From Odiellus spinosus (Eukaryota; Arthropoda; Arachnida; Opiliones; Phalangiidae), in assembly GCA_963920705.1 (NCBI GenBank), contig OY987238.1:12146183-12210182 (forward strand): DNA of 64,000 nt, in the 5' to 3' direction. Shown piece by piece: positions 12,655 through 25,235 of the stretch (within the stretch, counting starts at the first letter, position 1; each line of letters begins with the position of its first letter). The notes below the pieces were generated by a model, which was given only the letters and a program-made list of their open reading frames with translations, did not search any database and had not been told where the DNA came from. The position numbers and the translations under genes are program-made.

Positions 12655-13200
12655 ACATCCATATATCTAAAACCCAACCACATTCCTTCGAAAAACTCAT
12701 CCTAATATCTAAACCCATCCACATTCCTTCGAAAAACTCATCCTAATATCTTAAACCCATCTACATTCCCTTGGAAAACTCATCCAAATATCTTAAACCC
12801 ATCGACATTCTTTCGACAAAACTCATCCTAATATCTAAAACCCATCGACATTCCTTCGAAAAACATTCAAATATCTTAAACCCATCTACATTCCTTCGAA
12901 AAACATTCAAATATCTTAAACCCATCGAAATTCCTTCGAAAAACTCATCCTAATATCTAAAACCCATCCACATTCCTTCGAAAAACATCCAAATATCTTA
13001 AACCCATCCTCATTCCTTTGGAAAACTCATCCAAATATCTTAAACCCATCCTCATTCCTTTGGAAAACTCATCCAAATATCTTAAACCCATCGACATTCT
13101 TTCGAAAAACTCATCCAAATATCTTAAACCCATCGACATTCTTTTTTTAAAACTCATCCAAATATCTTAAACCCATCGACATTAATTCGAAAAACTTACA
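12655..13200. repeat. 39-42 bp minisatellite, about 13 units
   Basis: Unit of the form AAATATCTTAAACCCATCGA, then CATTCCTTCGAAAAACTCATCC. Length alternates by loss of CTC. Stop-free frames on both strands are by-products. Confidence 0.9.
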
Positions 13201-13949
13201 AATCTTTTTAATAACCACAGCAATTAACTTCTGCTACCCTGTAGTCGCTGATCAATAATCATAAAACTTTCAACTACAATGTACTTCAATTATTTCTGTA
13301 TCCGCAGTACAATACTTATACTTTGTGATGTCATTTAAGCTACTTTCTCTAAAGTCTATCACTTGGCCCTAGGTCATTTGTTCATTCGGTATTGTTGGGT
13401 GTAAACGTCATTGATGTGGGTCCATTCTCTCGCACGAATACTTAACTCTCGATAGCTCTCGCTAATTTGTATTTTGCGTCCCGGGCGTTTCTTTGCTCAT
13501 TTTTCTTCATTAATGAGCCTCCGGTGCTATTTAAATGTAAATAGAGAGTAGAGACGATATACGAGACGGAAGTTTGCTATAATTGGTTGCGGCCTTTTCT
13601 AGCGCACTTCCGTATTTTCGGTTTCCCTAGAGTTTAAAATAGTTTGCTCGCCACACTTGGTGTCTGGAGCGTGAAATCTTCTTGGCCCATTTAGGTATAT
13701 ACCGATATATCTTTCGCTTAATCATTTAAAACTATCTAGTACGTTTTCGCTCGGGGGTCGCCAAGGTTCAAGGAGAGTTTGAAAATCCTGGAATAGTTGA
13801 GGAATTTTAAAATTGGTTCAAAAGGTCAGGAGTGGTTTAAATTTGAGACAAAAGTTCGAGGATAAGAAAATTGCTCCCACACGACACGGTTGAAGGCCAA
13901 GGATTAGTTAAGGAGCTTTAATTTCAGGCCTAAATGTCAGATAAAGTCA

Positions 13950-14165
13950 AATAGTTAGGTAATTTCAAAATTTGATAATTGGGACAAATTGAAAAGGATT
14001 TCTATATAATTAAGAAAATTGGGACAGAATTTCAAGGATTTTTTCAATATATTTGATAATTGGGACAAAATGTTAAGGATTTTTCAATAAATTTGGTAAT
14101 TGGGACAAAATGTCAAGAAGTTTTCAATAAATTTGAAAATTGGGACAACGTGCGGGGGTTTTTAT
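13950..14165. repeat. AATTGGGACAAAATGTCAAG repeats
   Basis: Four to five imperfect units of about 43-49 bp. The preceding 180 bp (13770-13950) has looser related phrases such as AAAATTGGTTCAAAAGGTCA. Confidence 0.7.
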
Positions 14166-14892
14166 ATTGAAAATTTAGCGTTTTTTCAAGGTTGGTTCAA
14201 AGTATAACATTTTCTATACGTTTGCCAACCTTGAAACTAACAAAAATACCCGTTAAATAGAACCCGCTTCTACGGAAGATGTTATCATTTTTCAAGGTTG
14301 GGACATAGTCAGACTTTATGAAATCGTCTATTGAAAATTAATTGGATGAAAAGGTCAATAAGAAGGGTAGCGATAAAAATTTAGGTCAAAATATCAGGTT
14401 TAAGTCTTGTTACAAAAGTTACTACACTGTTTTGATCGTCAATAATCGTAAATTTGTATCAGGATGTCCAGTATTATTTGGTTGTTGAGAGTGAAAAGTT
14501 TATCATAGGAATTTTAAGTTCTTGTTTTGGCTTTTGAGGTTTATTTGGGCGTGTCACCAGGCTTAACTTCCATGTCCTTTCAAGACGCACCACGTCTGTG
14601 TCGTTTAAAGGCAATAACCCTTTAATGTCCGTCCCGCTGGTTGTTATTATACTCAAGGCCGTAAATTAAAGTGACATTACCAGCAGTCTTTCGTGTCTCC
14701 TCTTCTCCACCCCTTTTAAACCATCAGAATAAACCCTGGAATACTGAAGTTCACTCTCTGACACTATAGCTCGTCAACAATTATACCCTTAAAACTCTCG
14801 CTTGTTATTAACACAATAGAATAATGCTCGCTTTGCAATTTAAAAGGGATGATGAGAAGGAAAATAAATTGATTTGTTTCATCGACTCTCTA
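14166..14892. other. No gene recognised
   Basis: Contains a further AAGGTTGGGACA phrase near 14300 related to the preceding array. A 60-codon minus-strand frame is unsupported. Confidence 0.5.
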
Positions 14893-15110
14893 AACCATCG
14901 TTTAAATAGGCCTAATCCATTTACGAACAAATATTAGACTAGAAATAAATTTAAAATAGGCTTAGCTGGATTCATGGAGATATCCGGATTTCCTCGCGTA
15001 TAAGGTTTAGCTACCAATCAAATTCGATTGTAAGTCTCGTGGAGATCTCGCGTGAACGACAGGCTTTGCTTATTGGTCGCTATTGACCTTACACGAAGGC
15101 TCAAAGAAAT
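14893..15110. mobile_element. T2/Kolobok-like MITE fragment
   Basis: Matches the left half of the same MITE: AAATAGGCCTAATCCA, then AACAAATATT, then TAGGCTTAGCTGGATTCATG. Both termini are missing. The boundaries are approximate. Confidence 0.65.
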
Positions 15111-15359
15111 GAAATTGAATTCATTGTTACCTTCCGTTGAAAATTCATAGGGAGAAGGATTAAGATTGTTAGAAATTCGATGGAACCAACTCATTATCAA
15201 CCTCATATACACTAATTACTACCACGGGTAGTTAAACCTTCCAAATAATAACACTAAATATGATTTGCAAATCAATTGATTTTATGTAGACGTAAATTTG
15301 TAAGCTCTATTGTTATTTCAAACCCCTTTTGCCTCATTACCGGAAAACCTATAATTTAT

Positions 15360-15712
15360 TTAAAGTGAGAATGCAAAAAAATAGAAACAAATATTAAACT
15401 AGAAATAAATTTAAAACTTACCCGGAAAATAGGCTTAGCTGGATTCATGGAGATATCAGCTGAACTCCCCGTATAAGGTCTAGCGACCAATGATATTGAT
15501 CATGGAGATCCTGCATTCCCCATATAAGAGCCCATAGATCAATGTCATTGGTCGCTAGTCTTTATATGGATAGTTTAGATGATCTCCACGAATCCAGCTA
15601 AGCCTATTTTCCGGGTAAGTTTTAAATTTATTGCTAGTTTAATATTTGTTTCTAATTTACAGTTGGATTAGGACTATTTAAAGGATAAGGAATCACTTGT
15701 TGTTAAGCTGCG
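15360..15712. mobile_element. T2/Kolobok-like MITE, internally deleted
   Basis: Begins TTAA-AGTGAGAATGCAA, then jumps to AACAAATATT, losing about 90 bp of the left arm. The inner palindrome is intact. The right end degrades after TTGTTGTTAAGCTGC, without the final CATTCTCCCT. Confidence 0.75.
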
Positions 15713-15847
15713 AAAAATATAATCCATGATCTTCTAAATAATGTTCAATTAATGCATCTAAGTCTTTGTAAAAAAAAAAATTAATTATTCATCGAAATTG
15801 AGTTAATAAGGGAGTTTTAATATACGAAGCTAAGACGGTAGGATGGC

Positions 15848-16572
15848 CATGGACGAATTATAGTATACACAGGGACGAGTGGCAGAAGTAATTTTCTGGC
15901 TAACGATTGTTAAATGCGCGCTCCAGCGGCATTTCTGGGAACTAACGACAAACCGAGTCAAAAGGGGGTAGGAACGCGGGGAAAAATACTAGCACAAGAT
16001 TTATAAAGTTAGGCCTTTACGCACGTGTTTAGATTTATCGCGAATTGGCGATGAATTTTAGTGCTCAAACGTTTGAGACATTGTTTGGAGATTTTACACA
16101 TTCTCCAGAGAAGAAAAAAAGTAAAAGTGTATTAAGAGATTCAGATGATGGTAAGTTTTGGCTTTTATAAAAAAAAAAAAAAAAAAAAAATAACTTTTAA
16201 CAAACTTAAAATCGACCTTACCTTGAAGCAGTATTAAGGGCTTGATCCCCATAATTAAGCTCTAAAACGTAAGACTAACCAACTAATAATTCGTTAAATT
16301 TTAACAAAAGAGACTAAAATAACCGTTTAGAAATATATCCTAGCTGATAAGCAGACGAAAATTTCAAACTACATTGAATAAAATAGTTCAGTTCACGGCG
16401 GAAAGATGGCATTAGCCGCATAATTCTGTTTCCTTTTTTTTTCGTTTAGACTCGGCTAGATTTGGTCGGGGGGGTAAAAACAGGGCACGACATTTAACAA
16501 GACTCGGACGCGGCGCTATAAGGGAAATCTGTGTCTGCCACTCGTCCCTGTGTATACTATAATTCGTCCATG
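15848..16572. mobile_element. Element F: 725-bp inverted-repeat element with 7-bp target duplication
   Basis: The ends are a 39-bp perfect inverted repeat starting CATGGACGAATTATAGTATA. The identical 7-mer GGATGGC flanks both sides (15841-15847 and 16573-16579), which marks the exact insertion. Partial similarity continues inward past the terminal repeat. The interior holds a GC-rich leader, the candidate exon at 16051-16150 and a long A run. The CATG end is reminiscent of P-type elements, but those usually make 8-bp duplications, so the superfamily is left open. Confidence 0.85.
16051..16150 (+). CDS. Candidate first coding exon inside transposable element F
   Basis: An ATG with G at -3 opens a short frame beginning MNFSAQTFETLFGDF and continuing through a lysine-rich stretch (PEKKKSKS) to RDSDD. 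It then meets GGTAAGT, a strong donor, after 16150. If unspliced, the frame stops after 39 codons at 16168-16170. I do not recognise the protein. The exon lies wholly within the 725-bp element F, about 200 bp from its left inverted terminus. The two readings I consider are the first exon of the parental transposase kept in an internally deleted copy, or a captured host 5' end. A 23-base A run about 20 bp past the donor is odd but does not decide the matter. Coding status rests only on the start context and donor. Confidence 0.35.
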
Positions 16573-17044
16573 GGATGGCGGTATTAAAAACACACCTCTT
16601 CCCATCTTTGACACTCTTTAATTTAGATAAATCGAACGTCGACTTCATATATATGACAATTTAGTTCAAACCTCGGGGCGATTTAAAGGAAATTAAACTT
16701 TGTCGATTAGAAACTTGGAGAAACCGCGTATATAACTTGTCGTTGTGTTTGCAATAGCCGCCGATGATTGGCCAGTCACCTGGCGAGTAACGAAACTCGG
16801 TCGGGACTTGTACAAACAAACGAATTTAATTTAGAAAGGCAATAAAACATGATAGAACGTTGGGGAAACCGAATTTATAGGAGAATGGGACCCAATTGGT
16901 TCTTGAAATAATGATAAGTTTGTTTTGATCTGGTACTCGGAGGATTTAATTTTATTTATTAATTTTAATCGTATAGTTCAAAAGGGAGGGGAATTAAATA
17001 ATTTGAGTTTATTTATTAATTCTGTTTCTAAAAATAAGACATGT

Positions 17045-17502
17045 TTAAAGGGAGAATGAAAGGCCGAAACAACCTATTTTTAATCGATTAAGAATGCTAA
17101 AATAATGAGAATTACAATAATATAACTCGCCAAAAATATATCGTTATTTTATAATCAATTTCCAAAGTTCCGATGCTAAGCCTAGGCTGCCTAGCTCGGT
17201 GAACTAGGCTAGCACGACCTGTATTTTTTTTTTTTAATATTCGCGGCTGTTCTTGTCGCCAATCACGAGCGAGTACGCGTATTTTAAAAATACGCGTACT
17301 CGCTCGTGATTGGCGACTAGATCAGACGGGAATATTTAAAAAAAGGGCTCGTGCTCGCCTAGTTCGCCGAGATAGGCAGCTAAGGCTTAGCATCTGCAAA
17401 TTTCGAAACTTTGAAAATTGATTATAAAATATTTTTTCTCATTATTTTAGCATTCTTAATCGATTAAAAATAGGTTGTTTTGGCCTTTCATTCTACCTTT
17501 AA
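17045..17502. mobile_element. Giant hairpin MITE P1 (T2/Kolobok-like ends)
   Basis: TTAA-AGGGAGAATGAAAGGCC at the left and its inverse GGCCTTTCATTCTACCT-TTAA at the right delimit 458 bp that is palindromic almost throughout. The centre (17255-17317) is a 63-bp palindrome with one unpaired middle base, containing CCAAT and ACGCGT. The arms also carry inverted copies of GATGCTAAGCC and of the TTAATCGATTAA region. Confidence 0.88.
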
Positions 17503-17559
17503 TATTAGTTTGTAAAAAAATTTAATTGGTAGATTAGGCCTATTTAAACCTAAGTCTAA

Positions 17560-17843
17560 TAGTCCTGGTCGATTTCCAAAACCGGAAGTCTAGAGAACCT
17601 CGCGAAAATTTTGGCGGGGAAAACTTTTTGTCACGTGATCGTCCGCCATCTTTTTGTAGTGTGAAAATAGCTACAGACTAACCAACGCCTCCTATACTTT
17701 ATCATATAGGAAGCGTTGGACTAACAACTTGAATTTGGTTTGTGGGAAATAAAATTAGAAATAGTCTGGCAACCTGTTACTACAAAAAGATGGCGGCGCG
17801 GCTATGAGACAAGGGCCCATTTCCGGCAAATCGACCAGGACTA
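17560..17843. mobile_element. Element G: foldback with TA ends and inner hairpin
   Basis: TA-GTCCTGGTCGATTT at the left pairs with AAATCGACCAGGAC-TA at the right. Inside are a second hairpin (ACCAACGCCTCCTATA and its inverse around 17685-17722) and inverted AAGATGGCGG motifs near 17641 and 17788 that look like YY1 sites. It may be a Tc1/mariner-type MITE. Confidence 0.6.
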
Positions 17844-18659
17844 TTGCCCCTGGAAAACTTGGATTTTACTATTTAGTATATTGAATTCGAAATGAATTTT
17901 TTTTAGGAGGAATAGTGTTGAATTGTAGTATGAAACCTCCTATATCCTTTTGGATTTTATCCTAATTTCATTATTACATTTCACTCGACCTTTATGTAAA
18001 GGATTTTTTTCCTGTAATATTAGAGTATGACCTTCTGTAAGTGAAAAAGGTCCTAAAAGTCACATTCGTGAAAAGTTCATCTTGAACGACCTAACCTTTT
18101 AAGCCTTCTTTATATATTATTATAACTCTGAGAATTTTTCCTTTCACTGCAAAGTTTGTACGTGAAATGAAACCGAATGAAGTAATGTTATGTTAGATAA
18201 AGAAGAGTTAACCAATAAGCGGGCGCTTATGGATTCAACCGGGCGTCTTAAACTTAATTCCAGTCTCGCTATAGATTCAACTTTCTACCATATACATAGC
18301 CAAAGTCTTTGTAAACGTAGGTTCTCGGAAAATTTATGTAAATTAGTGAAAATACTGTTCGCTTTTCTCGCTCCATATAACTCGCTTCCATTAAAGGGAA
18401 GGTGAAATAAGAAATATAATTTTAATATTAACCTCCCTAATTCCCCACCCAATGTGTTTTTAGCGCAATCGTATTTACATAATCTTAAATTATTCATATT
18501 TTTATTGTTGGATTAATTGATATTCAAACAAATTCAATTTCTGATAAAATAGTTTTTTAAGCATTATCAAAAGTCTATGACTTTATTCCAACGCCCCGTA
18601 GCTTAAGTCATCATCCCTGTGTGGCTCCAGTAATTTGGACTCATCCGCGATATTTTGAG

Positions 18660-18995
18660 TTTGAAGAGAGGGGCGGAATTTAGGCGGGCCGCGCATGGCT
18701 ATATTGTCTTCCCTCTCAACTCATTTGGATTGTTAAGGGGTGCATCGTAAACGAAGTACGCAACACCCCGCCAATCCGTGCGACTAATCATTTGTCCGCT
18801 TAAGTGCCGCGCGCGAAACCACGCCCGGAACGGGAAGCAAGGCCAAAGAGTGAGAACCGAAGTTAACCAGACCAGTGCTCCCGCACACACGTGCCGAGGG
18901 ACTAAGGCAGCGGAAGGTGGAGAAACGGCTTGGCGACCAGAACCCACACAGCAGTGCCATACGGCCCCTATTATGTAACCGTGACCCAACAAGAC
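18660..18995. other. GC-rich island of unknown origin
   Basis: A block far richer in GC than its surroundings, open on both strands for 66-100 codons with no recognised domain. It contains ACCGAAGTTAACCAG, which resembles the 5S rRNA internal box A, but the rest does not fit 5S. It may be a SINE or other interspersed repeat. Confidence 0.35.
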
Positions 18996-19009
18996 CAACA
19001 AGATCTTTT

Positions 19010-20094
19010 AAAAGTTTTTAAAAACGTAATTTGAAGACCTTTAATACCTTGGACCAAAAATGTTCCAAAATTCGAGCTTCCCTTTAATCGGGCCGCTGCG
19101 TTTCTCGCTTTGTGAGTTTCGGTAAAGGACTTGTTCCCCTTATATATATAGAATGAATGAATTAAGAGTTTGCAGTACTAATAAAGGCAGGCTTCCTTCT
19201 AAGAATATCCGAAATAAAACCGTAGATAAAGCTATGTCTTTGGATTATACGTACTGAAGACTTAAAATGAAATAGATTATATATATATATTTATATGGAA
19301 ACTACTACTCTGGAAGTTTTAAGCCCCATGACCTTTCACCCCAGACTTAAAATACCTCTATCTCGTGTTAGAGATAGTCCAATGCTATAAACCATTTTTC
19401 TACATCTCTGGAGGATGACATTGAGTATGGACTATGAAGACGAGACTAAGTTCTAAGCTCTGCAAATGTACTCTTAATTCATATCATGGGGTAGAGTTTT
19501 TGGCGCGAAGGTAGGTTTAAAAGATTTCTCCCCTAATCTAAAAACCACTGTTAGTCGTATATATTTTCAGATTTTTTATTTTCGGATAAATTGTTTGTAA
19601 CTAAATGAAATTTGCATATTCGTATAATTGTTAAACGTTTAAGGTTTACCCGAAGATAAACGTTTAGCGCTTTATCTATATCTACAAATTACTCGTATTC
19701 AAACGTATAATGATGGATAGGCAATTTCACATTTCCAGAAATAGTCTAAAATATAAGAAAAATATTTCAAATTGACTTTTAATTTGAAGAATATAAAACA
19801 ACGAAACTAAGATTTTAAATCATCTTTTTTTTTTTTTTATTATTTTTCACGAAAATAAATTTAAAATTTTCTTATCCGAACGTATAACGCGGATAATATT
19901 CTAAGATAAGGCCAATTTTAATGTATTCAAGACTCTCTATTAATCCTAACTTTAGCGGACAACCTTATATCCAGATATTTTCCATGGGTTTTTAGCGTAT
20001 AAAGCCTTTTTTTATCGTTTACCACAAATTGATGTTTATAGCTGTAGTCTGTTTTGTATTTTCCAGCTTGTACAAGCAACCAGAAATTGTGTTG
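19010..20094. other. No gene recognised
   Basis: AT-rich with a short (TA)n at about 19278-19290 and a T run near 19827. Two AAACGTTTA-type palindromes near 19634-19665. Confidence 0.5.
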
Positions 20095-20420
20095 CATTTT
20101 TATTTAACGTTTTTTTCAAAGGCAAGTCTTAAGGCACAAATCTCCGCATTAAGATTATCGAAATAGGTTTCAATAAGATCTTTTAAATGATGTTAATCTC
20201 GTCAAAATCGGTCCAGAAATAAACAAATTACAATTGTGACGTCACTGTGGAAACTGGAAAAAATTCTGTCCGGAAATTACGTATTTCTAAACACTTTATT
20301 AGGTTTTAATGAGATCTTTTAATTGCTACCAATCTCGTGAAAATCTATAAAGAATTAACAAAGCCTTGAATTAATAATCACCATTATTACGTCACTGTAA
20401 AAAATTTAAAGTTAAAGTTA
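20095..20420. repeat. Repeat J type, two diverged units
   Basis: Two units about 136 bp apart share ATRAGATCTTTTAAWTG and AATCTCGTSAAAATC. Each is followed by an ACGTCACTG site. Related on the opposite strand to 20525-20580 and to 52660-53010. Confidence 0.55.
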
Positions 20421-21126
20421 ATTTTCATTTTGCAGATAGAATTTTTAATATTTTCGATTTTAAAATAAAATTATTTATTGGATAAATAAATATAATTAAA
20501 CGATTAATACTTAATCTTAATTGTTGACCGATTCTGACGAAATTGATCTTATTTTAAAGCTCTTGTTTTACTCTTTACGAATCATTAGCTTATTCCGATA
20601 AAATGTGAGTCTTATCCTTTTAAAAAACCAAGTTTTGAATTTCCCTATAAAACTTTCAAACCATATTTTACGTTTTTCTTCCTACACTAGCTTCTTTTTT
20701 TTTTTTTTGGAAATGTTGATCTTTTTAAAGTCCATTTCATCTTGTATTTGCATCACTTACCAAGCTATAAATGTCTCTATATTCTAAGATAAAGTTTCTA
20801 AGAGATGGGAAGGCAACTAAAATTATATTTACTGAAAACTCAAAACGAATTAAGATCCTACACTAAATCTTTTTTATTGAGGTTAGAAGGGAAAAGTGCA
20901 TTTCCTCGAGGTTTTGTTGGCGCGGCTTGAAAACCATTTTACAATTTTTTAACTTGGTAAATAAGCTCATTTTTTAAAAACTTTCCAAATATAGTACTGA
21001 ACCTTTAAGTTTAAAAATAACTTGAAGCCGATACGCAAAAAATGTATAAAATAAATATTTTTTAATGCACGAATCCAATTTTTCGTCTCTAGTAACGGAA
21101 AACATATTTTTTTAATTATGTTTTTC

Positions 21127-22513
21127 CACTCGCCACTGATAGAAATCGAGCAAAAATCCATTGTCTTAAAATGGCCATAACTTTTCTCCATGACCTCCTA
21201 GGCATAAACCGATTACACCATTGGAAAGTAGACATTCATTAGATTATTTTAAGATAATCAAACTATGTTCCTCCTCTAGAAAAAGATGTTTCGCCACTGA
21301 TAAAAATTTAGAAAAAAATCCATAAATAGCCACTGTCTTAAAATGGCCATAACTTTTTTCAATGACCTCCTAGGCATAAACTGATTACACCATTGGAAAG
21401 TAGACATTCATTAGATTATTTTAATATAATCAAACTAGGTTCCGGCTCTAGAAAAAGATTTTTCGCCACTGATAAAAATATGGAAAAAAATCCATAAATA
21501 GCCACTGTCTTAAAATGGCCATAACTTTTTTCCATGACCTCCTAGGCATAAACCGATTACACCATTGGAAAGTAGACATTCATTAGATTATTTTAAGATA
21601 ATCAAACTAGGTTCCTGCTCTAGAAAAAGATTTTTCGCCACTGATAAAAATATAGAAAAAAATCCATAAATAGCCACTGTCTTAAAATGGCCATAACTTT
21701 TTTCCATGACCTCCTAGGCATAAACTGATTACCCCATTGGAAAGTAGGCATTCATTAGATTATTTTAAGATAATCAAACTAGGTTCCTGCTCTAGAAAAT
21801 GATTTTTCGCCACTGATAAAAATATAGAAAAAAATCCATAAATAGCCACTGTCTTAAAATGGCCATAACTTTTTTCCATGACCTCCTAGGCATAAACTGA
21901 TTACCCCATTGGAAAGTAGGCATTCATTAGATTATTTTAAGATAATCAAACTAGGTTCCTGCTCTAGAAAAAGATTTTTCGCCACTGATAAAAATATAGA
22001 AAAAAATCCATAAATAGCCACTGTCTTAAAATGGCCATAACTTTTTTCCGCGACCTCCTAGGCATAAACTGATTACACCATTGGAAAGTAGACATTCATT
22101 AGATTATTTTAAGATAATCAAACTATGTTCCTCCTCTAGAAAAAGATGTTTCGCCACTAATAAAAATATAGAAAAAAATCCATAAATAGCCACTGTCTTA
22201 AAATGGCCATAACTTTTTTCCGCGACCTCCTAGGCATAAACTGATTACACCATTGGAAAGTAGACATTCATTAGATTATTTTAAGATAATCAAACTATGT
22301 TCCTCCTCTAGAAAAAGATGTTTCGCCACTAATAAAAATATAGAAAAAAATCCATAAATAGCCACTGTCTTAAAATGGCCATAACTTTTTTCCATGACCT
22401 CCTAGGCATAAACTGATTACACCATTGGAAAGTAGACATTCATTAGATTATTTTAAGATAGTCAAATTATGTTTCTGCACTCGAAAAAGATGTTTCGCCA
22501 CTGTTAGAAATAG

Positions 22514-22551
<38 letters not shown>

Positions 22552-22620
22552 AAACAACCCTTGTCTTTAAATGTCTGTAACTTTTCTCTATTATCTCCTA
22601 TGCATAAACCGATTACATCA
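21127..22620. repeat. 172-bp satellite array 1, about 8.5 units
   Basis: ATGGCCATAACTTTT recurs at exactly 172-bp spacing from 21175 to 22379, followed by a diverged partial unit. Middle units are nearly identical and the edges more diverged. A 33-base A run (22517-22549) interrupts the last unit. Confidence 0.95.
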
Positions 22621-23010
22621 TTGGTTTAAAAATTCAATCGAATACTACCTCCAAAAATCATTTCTGTCTAATGGGCCAGAAGGATATTTTGAAACCTTAA
22701 CTCCACTTTTAACTCTATAGTTTAACTTTAAAATTATTTCGCGGGAGAGATAAATTGGTGTTGAAAATTCAAACATAGTTTATACTAATTACCATACTGG
22801 GTATAAATCCCTTAACGCCTCAACCTCCGACTCTCAGAGGAAAAGTTAGAAAGCTGGGGGGAAATTTTGAATATTAATTTATCTAATAAATTCAAATTTC
22901 CGATATACCGCTGAAATTTTATAGTTTTTTGAATGCGTGATTTTATTTTCGCCATTTACACAAAGTTTCTGTAACCTCTATTTCCTCAATATCCCAAATA
23001 ATATTAAAAT

Positions 23011-23406
23011 AAAACGCGAACGTTTGGGAATCGAAAAACGCGAACGTTTGGGAATCGAAAAACGCGAACGTTTGGGAATCGAAAAACGCGAACGTTTGGG
23101 AATCGAAAAACGCGAGCGTTTGGGAATCGAAAAACGCGAGCGTTTGGGAATCGAAAAACGCGAGCGTTTGGGAATCGAAAAACGCGAGCGTTTGGGAATC
23201 GAAAAACGCGACCGTTTGGGAATCGAAAAACGCGAACGTTTGGGAATCGAAAAACGCGACCGTTTGGGAATCGAAAAACGCGAGCGTTTGGGAATCGAAA
23301 AACGCGAACGTTTGGGAATCGAAAAACGCGAGCGTTTGGGAATCGAAAAACGCGACCGTTTGGGAATCGAAAAACGCGACCGTTTGGGAATCGAAAAACG
23401 CGACCG
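23011..23406. repeat. 24-bp GC-rich minisatellite, about 16.5 units
   Basis: Unit AAACGCGAACGTTTGGGAAT followed by CGAA. One position in the unit varies among A, G and C. Because 24 is a multiple of three, both strands stay open (KRERLGIE on the plus strand), but nothing suggests a gene. Confidence 0.95.
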
Positions 23407-23409
23407 AAT

Positions 23410-24061
23410 AAGCGATTTATTAATATAATTATGCGTTCTCTACCAATGAGGCTTGAAAAAAAAATCAAATTAAAATTTTTGTTACTTCATTGATACCTGA
23501 GGACACTTTTCAAACTAAATAATTTTCTAAAAATTAAGTTTTTTTCTTATCTTTAACCCTTTCACCCTTCCTTTGAGTTGGTATTGGGGCGGACTAAGGT
23601 CATTTACGTGTTGAGTAAACACAGACGGTTAATTTTCTACCACGGAATAGGTTTTGGTGTAGGATTTATACTATAGGTAGGGGGTTTCGGAAATTAATAC
23701 TCTATTAGCTTCGGCAATGTACAAGTATTGAAATTAATCTTATAAATTGTTCTAGTTTACGGCGAGAAGCTTAAGGAAGAGAAAGGGAGAATGGGAGGAG
23801 GTGTTTTCTTCGCCTTTATTAAAAATCCAAAGGGCGCTGGTGACGCTATACAAGATTAACAAGCTAAAGGAAAAAGGTTGAAAGGGGTGGGTGGAAGGTT
23901 TGGCCCTAGCTGTTTGGGGTTTTATCTAGTAAAGAAGCTTGAAGATTTATGGCTAAGCTACAAAACTAGCTATCCATTCTGTTAACGCTTAGTTTACGAC
24001 CCGAAGAAGGGAGGGGGCCGGGATGTTGAACTCTTTTTAAGATAAGTTTCATGCACCTTTC
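23410..24061. other. No gene recognised
   Basis: Mostly unique sequence with a purine-rich stretch at 23760-23800. Nothing else seen. Confidence 0.5.
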
Positions 24062-24254
24062 TTAAAGGGAGAATGCAACCTAACAACAAGTGATTTTTTT
24101 TAATCGGTTCCTTACCGTTTAAATAAACCTAATCCAACAGGAAAAAAATTAACAAACAAATATTAAACTTGAAATAAATTTAAAACTTACCATCAAAATA
24201 GGCTTAGCTGGATTCATGGAGATTCTGATTCCCTCAGGTATAAGGTCTAGCAAA
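24062..24254. mobile_element. T2/Kolobok-like MITE, left half only
   Basis: Intact left terminus TTAA-AGGGAGAATGCAACC and left arm as far as the inner palindrome (ATAAGGTCTAGC). The sequence then changes abruptly. Confidence 0.75.
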
Positions 24255-24259
24255 TTAGC

Positions 24260-25235
24260 CTTCTTCGGTTTCTGTAAATTGAAAGAATGTGCTGAAACTT
24301 GTCTGTTTTCGTGGCTGGATGGCAGACTTAAAGGTGTTATTTGGTTCTAAAGGCGCTGCTGTAAAATTTTTAAACAATACCTAAATTTTTTACTACACAA
24401 ACATTAATTAAAATTCGCCTAATTTTCCTCTTCACCTTCCATTTAACTTCAAAGAATCTTTAATCTGTAAAATAAAACCAATTTTTTTCGGCCCCTGTAA
24501 AAGTGTTCCAACCTCTATGCTTCGGTGTTGAAGGAAAAGCCGAACCTATTGCACCTTTGGCTGGTTTATTTTTGGTCCTTATTATATCGTTTAGAGATTA
24601 TAAATTAATATACCCTACAAATATAAACTTATTCAATATTTATGGGCAAGAATATCAAATTTTGGGTCGTAAATTACTATTGTTTAAACCAATTTTCTTT
24701 TTAAGGTATACTAGTTTTTCTTAATACAATATTAAGGATAAGATTTCATTCTTTTCAAGTGTAAGGCGTAAGTTTTTAAAAAATAGTTTACAGGCTAAAT
24801 TTTCTTCGTAACAGACGGTAGTGACGTTTGGCTTTTTTTTTTTTCATCTTTGTTCATTTTACATTTTCTAAGAAAAAATCATTTTTTTATATTTGTGGGA
24901 CCGAATCTATAGCGCCATGATTTTTAACTTTTTAATCATCTGATTCTTACATGATTTATAGTTTAAGGCTGAAGTAATTTCAACGTCGTTAGATTCAATT
25001 TATCGCTTGCTGGTTTTAATACAGGGTATTTTCAAAATTCATTTTGGTACGGTTTCAGGTGACTCTAAAATTTATTACAAATTACTAGCAGATAGTAGAC
25101 ATTCCCTTGATTAGTTTAAAATAATAAAATTTCGATATTTTCATTTTAAAAGATATGAAAATGGCGTGTTTTAATATTTAATAGAATGATAAAACTGAAA
25201 ACATAACTTTTGCTAGTTTTAAGTGATGGGCTATG
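24260..25235. other. No gene recognised
   Basis: A 73-codon frame (24503-24724) has no domain, and its codon content looks like background. Nothing else seen. Confidence 0.5.

Noticed and set aside
18848..18880. 5S rRNA-like box (ACCGAAGTTAACCAG)
   Set aside because: The match covers only about 15 bases. The flanking sequence does not follow the 5S pattern or form its expected helices as far as I can see.
22937..23468. Opposed frames of 163 and 154 codons (KRERLGIE repeats and their reverse)
   Set aside because: They are products of the 24-bp array; both strands are open only because the unit has no stop.
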